Shown here piece after piece: positions 53,189-61,498 of a stretch of DNA of 64,000 nt. Position numbers and translations under genes: made by a program. Source of the stretch: Streptomyces sp. YIM 121038. Its GTDB lineage: Bacteria; Actinomycetota; Actinomycetes; Streptomycetales; Streptomycetaceae. The stretch spans positions 4,722,001 to 4,786,000 of the forward strand of contig NZ_CP030771.1 of NCBI RefSeq assembly GCF_006088715.1, in the 5' to 3' direction. The notes below the pieces were generated by a model. It worked only from the letters and a program-made list of their open reading frames with translations, made no database searches and was not told the DNA's origin. Position 1 is the first letter of the stretch. Each line of letters opens with the position of its first letter.

Positions 53189-53865
53189 ACCGCCGCGAAG
53201 TCGCCGCCCTGCTCGCCTACGCCGTCCGCCTCGACCCCCGCAGCGCGCCCGCCGATCAGGCCGCCGCCGACGAGACCCTCGACCAGTGGGCCGACCTGCT
53301 CGCAGACGTCCCCTCGACCGCCCCGCACCCCACCGGCCGCCCCTGGGACGCCTCACAGGTCGTACGGCACCACATCGCGACCAGCCCGTACCCGATCAAG
53401 CCGAGCGACGTGTCGCGCCCCTGGCACGCATTCCGCCGCGACGTCGTCGACCGCCACCACGACCCCGTACCGGCCGCCGACCCGGACGACCCCGCCGCCT
53501 ACCGAGCCGAACTGCTCGGCACCCGGCACGCCGTCGCGCTCGGCGCCGCACCGGCCGCCACGTTCCGCGAGCTGACCGGCGGGCCCGCACCCGAGGTCGC
53601 CGAACGCCTCGCCGCCCTCGGCAGCTACGTGCCGCGCAGCGTCGCCCAGGCCCTCGCCGACTACCGGCCCCGCCGCGCCGAGCGCGAACGCCGCGCCACC
53701 GAGGGACTACCCGACCCGCTCAACGTGGCGTGCCCCTACGAGCAGTGCCGCGCCCGCGCGGGCGAGCCGTGCCGCAACGTCCACCGCACCCCGCGCAGCA
53801 CCGCACACCCCTCCCGTCTCGACCTCGCCACCGCCCGCCACTACGCCCCGGAGGCCGCAGCATGA
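53185..53865 (+). CDS. Phage protein with C-terminal zinc-binding module
   Basis: A 226-residue protein coupled to the replication gene by a GTGA overlap. The end carries CPYEQCRARAGEPCRNVH ... AHPSRLD, the short phage zinc-binding module that often ends actinophage replication-associated proteins. The N-terminal part begins NRREVAALLAYAVRLDPR, a helical segment seen with zinc modules in similar proteins. The position suggests a replication accessory role. Confidence 0.7.
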   Translation: MNRREVAALLAYAVRLDPRSAPADQAAADETLDQWADLLADVPSTAPHPTGRPWDASQVVRHHIATSPYPIKPSDVSRPWHAFRRDVVDRHHDPVPAADPDDPAAYRAELLGTRHAVALGAAPAATFRELTGGPAPEVAERLAALGSYVPRSVAQALADYRPRRAERERRATEGLPDPLNVACPYEQCRARAGEPCRNVHRTPRSTAHPSRLDLATARHYAPEAAA

Positions 53866-54407
53866 GCCCGACCCCGAAGCAGGCCCGCACCCACCGCCGC
53901 AAGGCCGCCACCACCGACCGCACGAAGAACGTCAAGTCGTGGCGGGTAGAGGCCAGTTGGGACCACAAGCCCGATGATCCGGCCGTCATCCGGACGTCCG
54001 ACCGCAAGCGCGCCCAGAAGGCGTTTCGCGACCTGGTCGACAAGGGCGCCTACGTGATCTTTCAGGAGCACGCCGGTTGGGACCGGTGGCGCACCGTGCG
54101 CGAGGTTGACGGGGTCGCCCTGCGCGCCGAGCGCGCCGCCGAACAGCAGCTCGCCGCCGCAGGCCATCCGCCGACCCCGCCCGCGTACCGGCCGGACGCC
54201 GAGGACCGCCACCGCACGTGGCTTGCGTGGATGAGCGCCCGCGCCGCCGCGGAGCAGGCCGCCCGCGAGCAGGCCGAGACCGACGCCCGCCGCCGACGCG
54301 TCGCCGCCGACGTCCGCCGCAACGCCCGCGCCCTGATGAGCCCGCCCGCCAACGTCCGGCCCGAGAACCGGCAGCGCGCCCGGCACATCACCGGGGCGCA
54401 GCGATGA
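53862..54407 (+). CDS. Phage early protein, 181 residues, unknown
   Basis: ATG 53862 overlaps the previous stop. The N-terminal SWRVEASWDHKPDDPAVIRT ... AYVIFQEHAGWDRWRTVREV looks like a small alpha/beta domain; the C-terminus is a charged helix. No family is recognised. Confidence 0.65.
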   Translation: MSPTPKQARTHRRKAATTDRTKNVKSWRVEASWDHKPDDPAVIRTSDRKRAQKAFRDLVDKGAYVIFQEHAGWDRWRTVREVDGVALRAERAAEQQLAAAGHPPTPPAYRPDAEDRHRTWLAWMSARAAAEQAAREQAETDARRRRVAADVRRNARALMSPPANVRPENRQRARHITGAQR

Positions 54408-54574
54408 TGCCCGCCGCCGCCCTCGCCGCCATCCGCGCCGCCGTCGAGGTCGCCCACGGCAACGGCGTCCAGGCCCCCACGGACGTAGCCGCGCACGTGG
54501 CCGACGAACTCACGGCCGCGGGGTGGACGCTCACCCTCGACGAGCCCCCGAACGTCGCGCCAGCAGCCGCGTAA
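54404..54574 (+). CDS. Phage early protein, 56 residues, unknown
   Basis: ATG 54404 overlaps the previous stop (ATGATG). It is a short helical protein (AALAAIRAAVEVAHGNGVQA ... ELTAAGWTLTLDEPP). It is the last gene before the third paired operator, so it probably ends the first early transcription unit. Confidence 0.6.
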   Translation: MMPAAALAAIRAAVEVAHGNGVQAPTDVAAHVADELTAAGWTLTLDEPPNVAPAAA

Positions 54575-54625
54575 CTGTCCCGCAGGGGGCGGAAATCGGA
54601 ATGGCCCGCGCCGCCCCCTGTGCAC

Positions 54626-54670
54626 TATCTTCCTTCCATGGAAGGTTCGAACCTTCCATGGAAGGTCTGA
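54626..54670 (+). promoter_or_regulatory. HNH-SSB operon promoter and paired operator O3
   Basis: Boxes CCTTCCATGGAAGG (54632-54645) and its exact copy (54652-54665) are 20 bp centre to centre and joined by TTCGAA, so the whole 34-bp unit is a perfect palindrome. TATCTT (54626-54631) ends six bases before ATG 54638 at the centre of box 1. That ATG opens a ten-codon frame (MEGSNLPWKV, stop 54668-54670) ahead of the HNH gene. Confidence 0.8.
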
Positions 54671-54694
54671 CTACATCCCGACGGAGGTACATCC

Positions 54695-55210
54695 ATGGAT
54701 CGGCTCACCCCCGCCCAGCGGTTCGCCGCCAAGGTGAACCCCGCGGGCCCCTGGTCACTCCGTCGGGACTGCCCCGGCCCCTGCCACCTGTGGGACGGAA
54801 GCCAGAACGAAAAGGGCTACGGCACCTTCTGGCACGACCGCACCGTCAAGGCTCACCGCTACGCGTACGAGCAGGCCAACGGCCCGATACCCAACGGCCT
54901 TGAGGTCGATCACCGTTGCCGCCGCCGCGCATGCGTCGCCCCCGACCACCTCGAAGCCGTCACGCACCGCACGAACATCCTCCGCTCGACGAACCACGTC
55001 GCGCAGAGAGCCGCCGTCACGCACTGCCCCGCGAACCACGCCTACGACCAGGCGAACACCATCCACGCGAAGAACGGCACGAGGAAGTGCCGGGCGTGCA
55101 AGAACGCGTCCGCCCGCGCCGCCCGCGCCCGCGCCCGCGAGACCCGCCTCGCCCCCGTTGAGCCCATCCGACTCCGCACCGCCCCCACCCCCGAGAGGAC
55201 CGCCGCGTAA
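54695..55210 (+). CDS. HNH endonuclease
   Basis: A 171-residue HNH nuclease of the homing/phage type: an NUMOD-like or AP2-like start ([34 protein letters not shown]), then the HNH core [20 protein letters not shown] and THRTNI. A zinc pair near the end (CPANH ... CRACK) is visible. CGGAGGT precedes ATG 54695. It is the first full gene after operator O3, and the stop overlaps the ssb start (TAATG). Confidence 0.85.
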   Translation: MDRLTPAQRFAAKVNPAGPWSLRRDCPGPCHLWDGSQNEKGYGTFWHDRTVKAHRYAYEQANGPIPNGLEVDHRCRRRACVAPDHLEAVTHRTNILRSTNHVAQRAAVTHCPANHAYDQANTIHAKNGTRKCRACKNASARAARARARETRLAPVEPIRLRTAPTPERTAA

Positions 55211-55701
55211 TGGCTGGAGAGACCCCGATCACCGTCGTCGGCAACGTCGTTGCCGACCCCGAGTTGCGATTCACCCCGTCCGGCGCCGCGGTGGCGAACT
55301 TCCGCGTAGCCAGCACGCCCCGCACGTTCGACCGCACCACGAACGAATGGAAGGACGGTGACCCCCTGTTCCTGTCCGTCTCCGTGTGGCGCCAGCAGGC
55401 CGAAAACGTCGCCGAAACGATCCGCCGCGGCGACCGCGTGATCGTCGTCGGACGCCTCGGACAGCGGCAGTACGAGAAGGACGGACAGACCCGTTCCTCG
55501 TACGAGATCCAGGCCGAGGACGTCGGCCCCGCGCTCAAGAACGCCAGCGCCCAAGTCACCAAGAACAGCGCCCAGAACGGCCAACAGCCCGCCCAGGGAT
55601 ACGGCCAGCAGGGCGCCCAGCAGGGCTACGGAGCACCCCAGGGCGACCCGTGGAGCACGCAGCAACCCCGCCAGGGATACAGCGCCGAGCCCCCGTTCTA
55701 A
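55210..55701 (+). CDS. ssb: Single-stranded DNA-binding protein
   Basis: A 163-residue SSB: OB-fold ([58 protein letters not shown]) followed by a Gln/Gly/Tyr-rich tail. The tail ends SAEPPF, keeping the terminal Pro-Pro-Phe that contacts replication and repair proteins, with less acidic charge than usual. It binds ssDNA made in phage replication and recombination and is coupled to the HNH gene. Confidence 0.94.
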   Translation: MAGETPITVVGNVVADPELRFTPSGAAVANFRVASTPRTFDRTTNEWKDGDPLFLSVSVWRQQAENVAETIRRGDRVIVVGRLGQRQYEKDGQTRSSYEIQAEDVGPALKNASAQVTKNSAQNGQQPAQGYGQQGAQQGYGAPQGDPWSTQQPRQGYSAEPPF

Positions 55702-55787
55702 GCCCTCGCCGCGACCGGACGCGGGCCCGCCCACGCGCGGGCCCGCACGCGATACCGCCCACCACTGACAACCGGAGCGCCCTCACC

Positions 55788-55964
55788 GTGACGCCGCCAC
55801 CCGCCGAGCAGACACCGGTCATCGCCACGCCCGGATGGCCGCCCGTCGCCATCCCCGGCCGCCCCGGCTGGTACCGCCACCACACGGACGGCCGCCCCGG
55901 CTGGTACCGCCACCACACGGACGGCCGCCAAGTCGACCTTGCCACCAACCAGCCGCAGCAGTAA
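55788..55964 (+). CDS. Small protein with an 11-residue exact duplication
   Basis: GTG 55788 opens a 58-residue frame containing two adjacent identical copies of GRPGWYRHHTD (codons 24-45, 55857-55922). The DNA unit is 33 bp and perfectly duplicated. Aromatic and His residues in each copy suggest a binding loop; no family is recognised. Confidence 0.55.
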   Translation: MTPPPAEQTPVIATPGWPPVAIPGRPGWYRHHTDGRPGWYRHHTDGRQVDLATNQPQQ

Positions 55965-55992
55965 CGCAGTTCACGGACAGGAGCGCCCCACC

Positions 55993-56418
55993 ATGACCGC
56001 CGCCCGCCCCGCCTCGCTCGACACCTTGCTCGACCACGTCGCCGAGCACCTGGTCGCCGACGAGCAGCCCGCCCCGCTCTCCGCCGACGACGTGCGCGCC
56101 GCCCTCGCGTTCAACGCCGACGACCGCGACCAGGTGCTCGCCACGCTCCGCGACGTCCTGCTCGACACCACCGCGACGCGTACCCCCGAGCAGGCCCTCG
56201 CCGCCGCCCGCATCATCCTGACCGCCCACGCCCAGCAGCTCGCCGCCCTGGTCGAGGCCGAGCGCGACGAGACCCGGACCCGATGGGGACTCAACCGCGG
56301 CTCCCGCGGCCTGCTCACCGGCTACAGCTCCGCCCGCCGCACCATCCGGACGTACGCCGACCGCCTCGCCGACGAGCAGACCCTCGCCGAGGCAGCAGGC
56401 GACCAGGTCGAGCCGTGA
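55993..56418 (+). CDS. Phage early protein, 141 residues, unknown
   Basis: ATG 55993 follows ACAGGAG. It is a helical protein (LDTLLDHVAEHLVADEQPAP ... SARRTIRTYADRLADEQTLA). It may form a coiled coil near its end. No family is recognised. It overlaps the next gene by 4 bp. Confidence 0.65.
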   Translation: MTAARPASLDTLLDHVAEHLVADEQPAPLSADDVRAALAFNADDRDQVLATLRDVLLDTTATRTPEQALAAARIILTAHAQQLAALVEAERDETRTRWGLNRGSRGLLTGYSSARRTIRTYADRLADEQTLAEAAGDQVEP

Positions 56419-56621
56419 CCGCCGCCCGGACGTGTCGGGCGTGCCGCCGCCCGCTCCGCGCACCCTCGCCCGACGGATATGGGCCCACGTGCCGACGCAG
56501 ACAGCAGCCGCCCGACGTCCGGGCCCACGGCGGCGACCTGTTCGCCCTCGCCCACCAGCCGCGCCCCGCACCGCCCGGACACCCCACCCTCGACGACGCC
56601 CAGGAGCAGCAGCCCACATGA
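56415..56621 (+). CDS. Small zinc-ribbon protein, 68 residues
   Basis: GTG 56415 overlaps the previous stop. CRACRRPLRAPSPDGYGPTC is a compact CxxC...C zinc module like that found in many actinophage proteins (DUF6011-like). The rest is a Pro-rich tail. Confidence 0.65.
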   Translation: MTAARTCRACRRPLRAPSPDGYGPTCRRRQQPPDVRAHGGDLFALAHQPRPAPPGHPTLDDAQEQQPT

Positions 56622-57625
56622 GCCCCCGCCCCCAGCAGCGCGCCCCCAAGGGCCGTACCCGCGACCGCGACGACCGCCGGGCCGTCGCCGACATCCTGCT
56701 CGCCCGCGCCCAACGGGGCGTCCTGTCCCCCGCCGAGGGCGCCCTACTCGCCCAGCACGTCCGCACCGAGCAGCACCTCGCCGACGAGACCCGCCGCGCC
56801 ATGGCAGGCACGACGCGCACCCTCGAACAGCACCGCGAGGCCGCCGACACCGCGATCGTCGAGGCCGAGCAGCGCGCCGACCGCGCCGAGCAGGCCCTCG
56901 CCCCCGTCGAGCAGGCCCTCGCCGAGACTCGCCGCCGGTACCGCGGGGCGTACGACCGCGTCGACCAGGTGCTCGCCGTCCTCGCCCGCGTCCGCACCGC
57001 CCAGTCCCTCGGCGACGCCCTCGCCGCCGTCGCCGAACACGACGGACTGTCCCCCGCCGCCGCACGCATCCACGGCCGCATGCTCGACCACGCCGACACC
57101 ACCGACGCCCGCCTCGCCGAGCAGCAGCGCGACCACGACATCGCCCTCGCCACCATCAAGGAGCGGGCCCGCCGCGTCAGGGCCACCATGCAACGCACCG
57201 TCAACCACTACCGCGAACAGGCCGAGGCCAACGCGACGCGCCTCGACCGCATCCGGGAGATGACCGATGACTGGGAGCGCCGTTTGCCCGTCACCGTCCG
57301 CACCGCGACGGCCGCCGATGCCGTCCGCCGTGCCGTCGACGGAGACGACAGCCCCGTCATGTTTGACATCCCCACCGCCAACCCAGCCACCGAAGCCGAG
57401 CACCGAGCCGCCCGGTACCGCCTCGCATGGCTCGCCGCCCGCCGCGACCGCCACGCCGACCGTGCCGCCATGGCCACCGAACTCCCCCTCGTGCAGGCCG
57501 TCGAGCGCGTGCGCGCCCTCGCCGCCCGCATGCGCGCCGGATCACCCCCGGGCGCCGCCGTCTACTACGCCGCCCGCATCGAGCAGGCCCTCGCCAACAG
57601 CAACGAGCAGGAGCACGCCGCATGA
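56618..57625 (+). CDS. Phage coiled-coil protein, 335 residues, unknown
   Basis: ATG 56618 overlaps the previous stop. Residues about 20-230 are dominated by heptad-like Ala/Glu/Arg helices (VEAEQRADRAEQALAPVEQA...), followed by a shorter C-terminal helical part. It resembles early SMC-like or scaffold proteins in composition only. No motif is recognised. It is coupled to the next gene. Confidence 0.6.
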   Translation: MSPRPQQRAPKGRTRDRDDRRAVADILLARAQRGVLSPAEGALLAQHVRTEQHLADETRRAMAGTTRTLEQHREAADTAIVEAEQRADRAEQALAPVEQALAETRRRYRGAYDRVDQVLAVLARVRTAQSLGDALAAVAEHDGLSPAAARIHGRMLDHADTTDARLAEQQRDHDIALATIKERARRVRATMQRTVNHYREQAEANATRLDRIREMTDDWERRLPVTVRTATAADAVRRAVDGDDSPVMFDIPTANPATEAEHRAARYRLAWLAARRDRHADRAAMATELPLVQAVERVRALAARMRAGSPPGAAVYYAARIEQALANSNEQEHAA

Positions 57626-58449
57626 CGACCACTCACGGCCAGCGCGCCGCCGACGACCTCGCCGCCGTCCGCGAGCAGTGGGGCGACCTGCTCGCCGCCA
57701 TCGCCGAGCCACCCCGCAGAGCCGATTGGATGCCGTACGAGCGGAAAGGTTTCCTCGACCAGCTCGCCGCCGACGACCGGCACGACGACCAGGCCCTCGA
57801 CGAGGCCACCATCGGCCGCCTGCCGCTCACCATCCGCGAGCACCCCGCACCGGCGAACCTCCGCGCGCTCGACGCCGCCCTCGCCGTCGAGCGCGACGTC
57901 TTCGACATGTGCGACGCCGTCGCCGAGCGCGTGCAGCTTCCCGCCCGCGACCGTCACGGCAGGTGGTCCCTCGGCGCCGATCCGAGCGACCCCCGTCTGT
58001 GGCACGTGCCCACGTACCGCGACGCGGGCCCGGCAACGCTCACCTCGGCCGGGTCGCGCGCGTTCGGCCTGCACTGGGCCGCAGTGTGGCTCGGGGGCCG
58101 CGCCCTCGACGACGCCGACCGCGACCTGTTCGCCTCCACCCCCGCGCCCCTGGTCGACCAGGTCGCCGACGTCGCCCGCGCCGCGCGCCTACGCGTCGAG
58201 GGCGCCCTCGGCCGCACCGCCCGGACGCTCACCCTCGACGGGGCGTGCCCGTTCTGCCACGCGGGCCTCATCACCGTGCACAACGGCGGAGGCGACCCGC
58301 GCGCCGCCGTGGCGACCTGCTCGACCGGCCCCTCGTGCCCGGCACCGGTCGACGCCGAGCGAGGCCGCCGAGCGTGGCGAGGGCCCGCCCTGGTCGGTCT
58401 GTGGGTAGCCCTACAGGCCGCTTCCGAGGAGCAGCGGGCCGCCGCCTGA
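57622..58449 (+). CDS. Phage early protein with zinc-finger-like motif, 275 residues
   Basis: ATG 57622 overlaps the previous stop. A helical N-terminal domain precedes CPFCHAGLITVHNGGG and CSTGPSCPAP, a probable four-Cys zinc site near residues 213-243. This may be a DNA-binding protein. It ends the SSB transcription unit, with a strong terminator nine bases later. Confidence 0.65.
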   Translation: MTTTHGQRAADDLAAVREQWGDLLAAIAEPPRRADWMPYERKGFLDQLAADDRHDDQALDEATIGRLPLTIREHPAPANLRALDAALAVERDVFDMCDAVAERVQLPARDRHGRWSLGADPSDPRLWHVPTYRDAGPATLTSAGSRAFGLHWAAVWLGGRALDDADRDLFASTPAPLVDQVADVARAARLRVEGALGRTARTLTLDGACPFCHAGLITVHNGGGDPRAAVATCSTGPSCPAPVDAERGRRAWRGPALVGLWVALQAASEEQRAAA

Positions 58450-58457
58450 AACGACGA

Positions 58458-58490
58458 ATCCGGGCGACTCTGGCTAGGAGTCGCCCGGAT
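58458..58490 (+). terminator. Terminator ending the HNH-SSB transcription unit
   Basis: A perfect 13-bp stem ATCCGGGCGACTC / GAGTCGCCCGGAT (58458-58470 with 58478-58490) and a TGGCTAG loop. Confidence 0.9.
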
Positions 58491-58622
58491 ACGGGGCGTT
58501 TGGCGGGCCGCCCCGGGGCTTGGCCCTCGCCGTCTTGGCGGGTTGATGACGACCGTAGGACGTCGGGCCCCAAGTGCGCCAATTTTGCGGCGAGTTGATT
58601 TTCGGGGCGCCCCCACATCCTC

Positions 58623-58652
58623 TTGTGTACTGAGTTGTGAACCCCGTACAGT
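58623..58652 (+). promoter_or_regulatory. SigA-type promoter for the next phage operon
   Basis: TTGTGT, an 18-bp spacer, TACAGT, located 70 bp before ATG 58722 in a local A/T-richer patch after the terminator. Confidence 0.65.
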
Positions 58653-58721
58653 GGCGCCTACGCCGAACCTCACTCGGCCGCCGGACCTCACCCGGCACCA
58701 CCAACCACGGGAGCAACCCCC

Positions 58722-60539
58722 ATGGGCACGTACAACCCCGACACCGACACCATCTGGTCAACCACGCACAGCGGCTTCACCGCGCACGCCTTCAACTCCG
58801 AGGGCCGCGCCCTGTGCAACCGCAGCATCCGGCCGCGCTCGGACACCACGATTCGCGACAGCTGGAACACCCGCGCCTGGTACGAGGACGGCACGGCGTT
58901 CACCGTTCACGCCCGGTGCGTGCAGAAGCTCGACGCCGCCGCCACGCAGGCCGCCACGGTCGAGCAGACCGCGCCGACCGCGCCCGCCGCCCCGCGCTCC
59001 GGTGAGGTCACGATCCCCGGCGCCCTCGCCGACCACCTCGCCGACACCAACCTCGCCACCGGCGACGACGACCACGACCCCGCGAGCAAAGCCACCCGCG
59101 AGGCCCTCGACGCCGGACGCCGCGGCCGAGGACGCACCCTGATCATCAAGCCCATGTCCACCGACGTCCTCAACGTCATCAGCGAGTACGCCGACGCCCT
59201 GCTCGGCGCGGAGGACGCGACCGCCGCCGAGCGCAGGGCCGCACAGAAGTGGACCGAGCAGGCCGGACACGCCCGCAAGCACATCGCCGCCGAGCAGCGC
59301 CTCGCCGCCGCCGCGGTCGACCTCGCCGAGACCGCCGAGCAGGCCGAAACCCCGGCCGACGAGTCGGAATCGGTGCCCGGCACGCTGGTCGATCCGTGGA
59401 CGTGGATCCGGCGCCCGGCGAGCACCCTCACGCCGACCGCCGCGCAGCGCGCCGAGCGCCGCCAGCAGCTCGCCGACTCCCGTTCGGCCACCGCCTACCC
59501 GCTGGCCGTGGCCGCCGTCCGCCAAGTCGTCCGCGAGATGTCCCCGGGCGCCGCCCTCCGCGTCCGCGTCACCGAGGAAGGCCCCGAGACCACCCTCACC
59601 CGCGATGACCTGCACGCCCTCGCCTACAGCGGACACACCACCGCCGACGCCGTCACCCGCGTCCGCGCCGCAGTCGCCACCCACATCCGCCACGGGGAAC
59701 GCGAGGTGCACATCATGTTCCCCGCCCTGGGCATGCGCCCCACCCTGTACCTCCCCGACGTCATGGCCCTACTGAACAGATGGAAGGACGCCCAGGCCGC
59801 AGCCGAGCAGGCCCTCGCCGACGCCGAGGCGCAGCAGGCCGCCGCCCTGGTAACCGAGACCGAAGCGAGCGAGGGCACATGGCGGGGCGAGTGGATCGGC
59901 GAGCAGCCGGTCGGCGAGACCCTGTTCACCGTCGAGCCCGCCATCGAGCAGGGCGCATTGTTCGACGACCTCGCCACCGCCCCGGCTTCCACTGTCCGCA
60001 AGCAGCAGCGTGCCGCCCTCGACCGCATCAAGGCCAAGGCCGACGACGATCGCGCCGACGACCGGGCCGCGACCGACGACCAGATCGCCGCCCACGGCGT
60101 ACCGGCCCCGGCGACCGTTACGGCTCGGATCGCCGCCCGGACCGGCGAGCAGCCCCCCGAGCGTCACGTCGTCGAGGGCGTGATCGTCGCCCACAACGGC
60201 CGCACGAAGGGCACCGCGCCCAAGCACTCGGCCGACCCCGACGCCCTCGCCGCCGTCGCCGCCCTCGGCAACCTTCGCCTCGCCGAGATCACCGACCACG
60301 CCGACATCGCCGCCGAGCCCGGCGAGCCCGACCACCAGCCCGACGCGTGGGGATTCCTCGCCGAGCCCCGCGGACACGGCCGCATCGCCCTGTACTGGGT
60401 TGAGTCCGGCCGCTACGTGACCCGCGAGGGTAAGCCGTGGGCCGTCGAGCTGAAGATCGGCGCCGACAGGCTGAGCGCCGCCGGATGGAAGATCGAGCCG
60501 CGCACCCGCCGATGCGTCATGGCGTGGCGACCCGCGTAA
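58722..60539 (+). CDS. Large phage early protein, 605 residues, unknown
   Basis: Starts at ATG 58722 behind ACGGGAGCAACCCCC. The first 70 residues hold spaced His and Cys (HSGFTAHAFNSEGRALC ... FTVHARC) that could bind zinc. A helical middle (150-220) and an alpha/beta segment (about 250-350) are followed by coiled coil and a C-terminal domain (WGFLAEPRGHGRIALYWVES ... AAGWKIEPRTRRCVMAWRP). No known family is recognised. It has its own promoter and terminator. Confidence 0.62.
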   Translation: MGTYNPDTDTIWSTTHSGFTAHAFNSEGRALCNRSIRPRSDTTIRDSWNTRAWYEDGTAFTVHARCVQKLDAAATQAATVEQTAPTAPAAPRSGEVTIPGALADHLADTNLATGDDDHDPASKATREALDAGRRGRGRTLIIKPMSTDVLNVISEYADALLGAEDATAAERRAAQKWTEQAGHARKHIAAEQRLAAAAVDLAETAEQAETPADESESVPGTLVDPWTWIRRPASTLTPTAAQRAERRQQLADSRSATAYPLAVAAVRQVVREMSPGAALRVRVTEEGPETTLTRDDLHALAYSGHTTADAVTRVRAAVATHIRHGEREVHIMFPALGMRPTLYLPDVMALLNRWKDAQAAAEQALADAEAQQAAALVTETEASEGTWRGEWIGEQPVGETLFTVEPAIEQGALFDDLATAPASTVRKQQRAALDRIKAKADDDRADDRAATDDQIAAHGVPAPATVTARIAARTGEQPPERHVVEGVIVAHNGRTKGTAPKHSADPDALAAVAALGNLRLAEITDHADIAAEPGEPDHQPDAWGFLAEPRGHGRIALYWVESGRYVTREGKPWAVELKIGADRLSAAGWKIEPRTRRCVMAWRPA

Positions 60540-60547
60540 CACCAACC

Positions 60548-60573
60548 GGCCCGCCCTCGCCCGAGGGCGGGCC
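60548..60573 (+). terminator. Terminator after the 605-residue gene
   Basis: A perfect 12-bp stem GGCCCGCCCTCG / CGAGGGCGGGCC (60548-60559 with 60562-60573). It begins eight bases after the stop. Confidence 0.82.
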
Positions 60574-60601
60574 TCTCACCACACCGACAGGAGCAGCACG
60601 C

Positions 60602-61420
60602 ATGAGCAACGAAGACCCGCAGACGGTCGAGGAGCACGGCGTCGAGTTCACCCGCGCGCCCGACCCGGACGCCACCCGGGCCGCCCTCGCCGATCTGCTC
60701 GACGAGCGCCCGCAGCTCGCCGCCCTCGCCCTCGACCTGCTCGGCGCCATCACCAAGCACGAGCCCTCCGCCTGGTCGTCCGGCGAGATCGTGCGCAGCG
60801 TGCGACGCGGGCGCAGGGCCCAGCGTCTCGCCGAGCGCGAAGCCGACATCGAAGCGCGCTTCCCCACGGAGCAGCGGCCGCACGCGCTCGCCCTCGCGCA
60901 GATCGCCGACACGCGCAAGGCGGGCGAGAAGGCCGTCGAGCAGACGCCCCAGATGATCAAAATGGCCGGGGACGCGGGCATCAAGGCGCCGGACATCGCC
61001 CGCTTGAGCGACCTCACGCCGTCGTACGTCTACCGCATCTTGCGCGAGCGTTCAGCCGAAGGCGCCACGTCCCCTACCGACCGGTTTCAGCGCGACATGC
61101 TGCTCGCCTTTGAGGAGTTCGAGCACGACCGTGCCGCCGCGAATCGCGCCGAGGTAGCGAAGCGGCTCCCCGCGGGACACGTGCTCTACGACTGGCGCCT
61201 CGACCTGTTCAACGGCCCCGACGGCGAGGGCTGGCGAGTGTGGGAGAGCGGGACAGACACCGGCCCGGAGGGGTGCGAGTCTCACCTCGCCAAGTCGATC
61301 ATCGAGAACGGCGGCCACGGGCCCGCAGAGCACAAGACCCGCGTCCTGATCTGGGAGGGCGAGCAGGGCCCCGACGACGCCGCCCTCTTCCGGTACGAGC
61401 ACACCCCGGACGAGCAGTAA
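60602..61420 (+). CDS. Phage HTH-containing protein, 272 residues
   Basis: ATG 60602 follows CAGGAG. The middle contains a helix-turn-helix-like segment (AGIKAPDIARLSDLTPSYVY RILRE, about residues 125-150) similar to resolvase-type HTH; the C-terminal 70 residues look like a small alpha/beta domain. A role as regulator of later genes is inference. Confidence 0.65.
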   Translation: MSNEDPQTVEEHGVEFTRAPDPDATRAALADLLDERPQLAALALDLLGAITKHEPSAWSSGEIVRSVRRGRRAQRLAEREADIEARFPTEQRPHALALAQIADTRKAGEKAVEQTPQMIKMAGDAGIKAPDIARLSDLTPSYVYRILRERSAEGATSPTDRFQRDMLLAFEEFEHDRAAANRAEVAKRLPAGHVLYDWRLDLFNGPDGEGWRVWESGTDTGPEGCESHLAKSIIENGGHGPAEHKTRVLIWEGEQGPDDAALFRYEHTPDEQ

Positions 61421-61498
61421 CCCACCACACAACAGCGCGGGCCCGATCCGGCGACCTCACCGCCATACGGGCCCGACTCACCGACGGGAGCAACCCCC

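Noticed and set aside
54690..54703. A further operator box at the HNH start (ATCCATGGAT)
   Set aside because: It is palindromic but lacks the flanking CCT/AGG bases and the 20-bp spacing, and HNH has a normal SD; probably coincidence.
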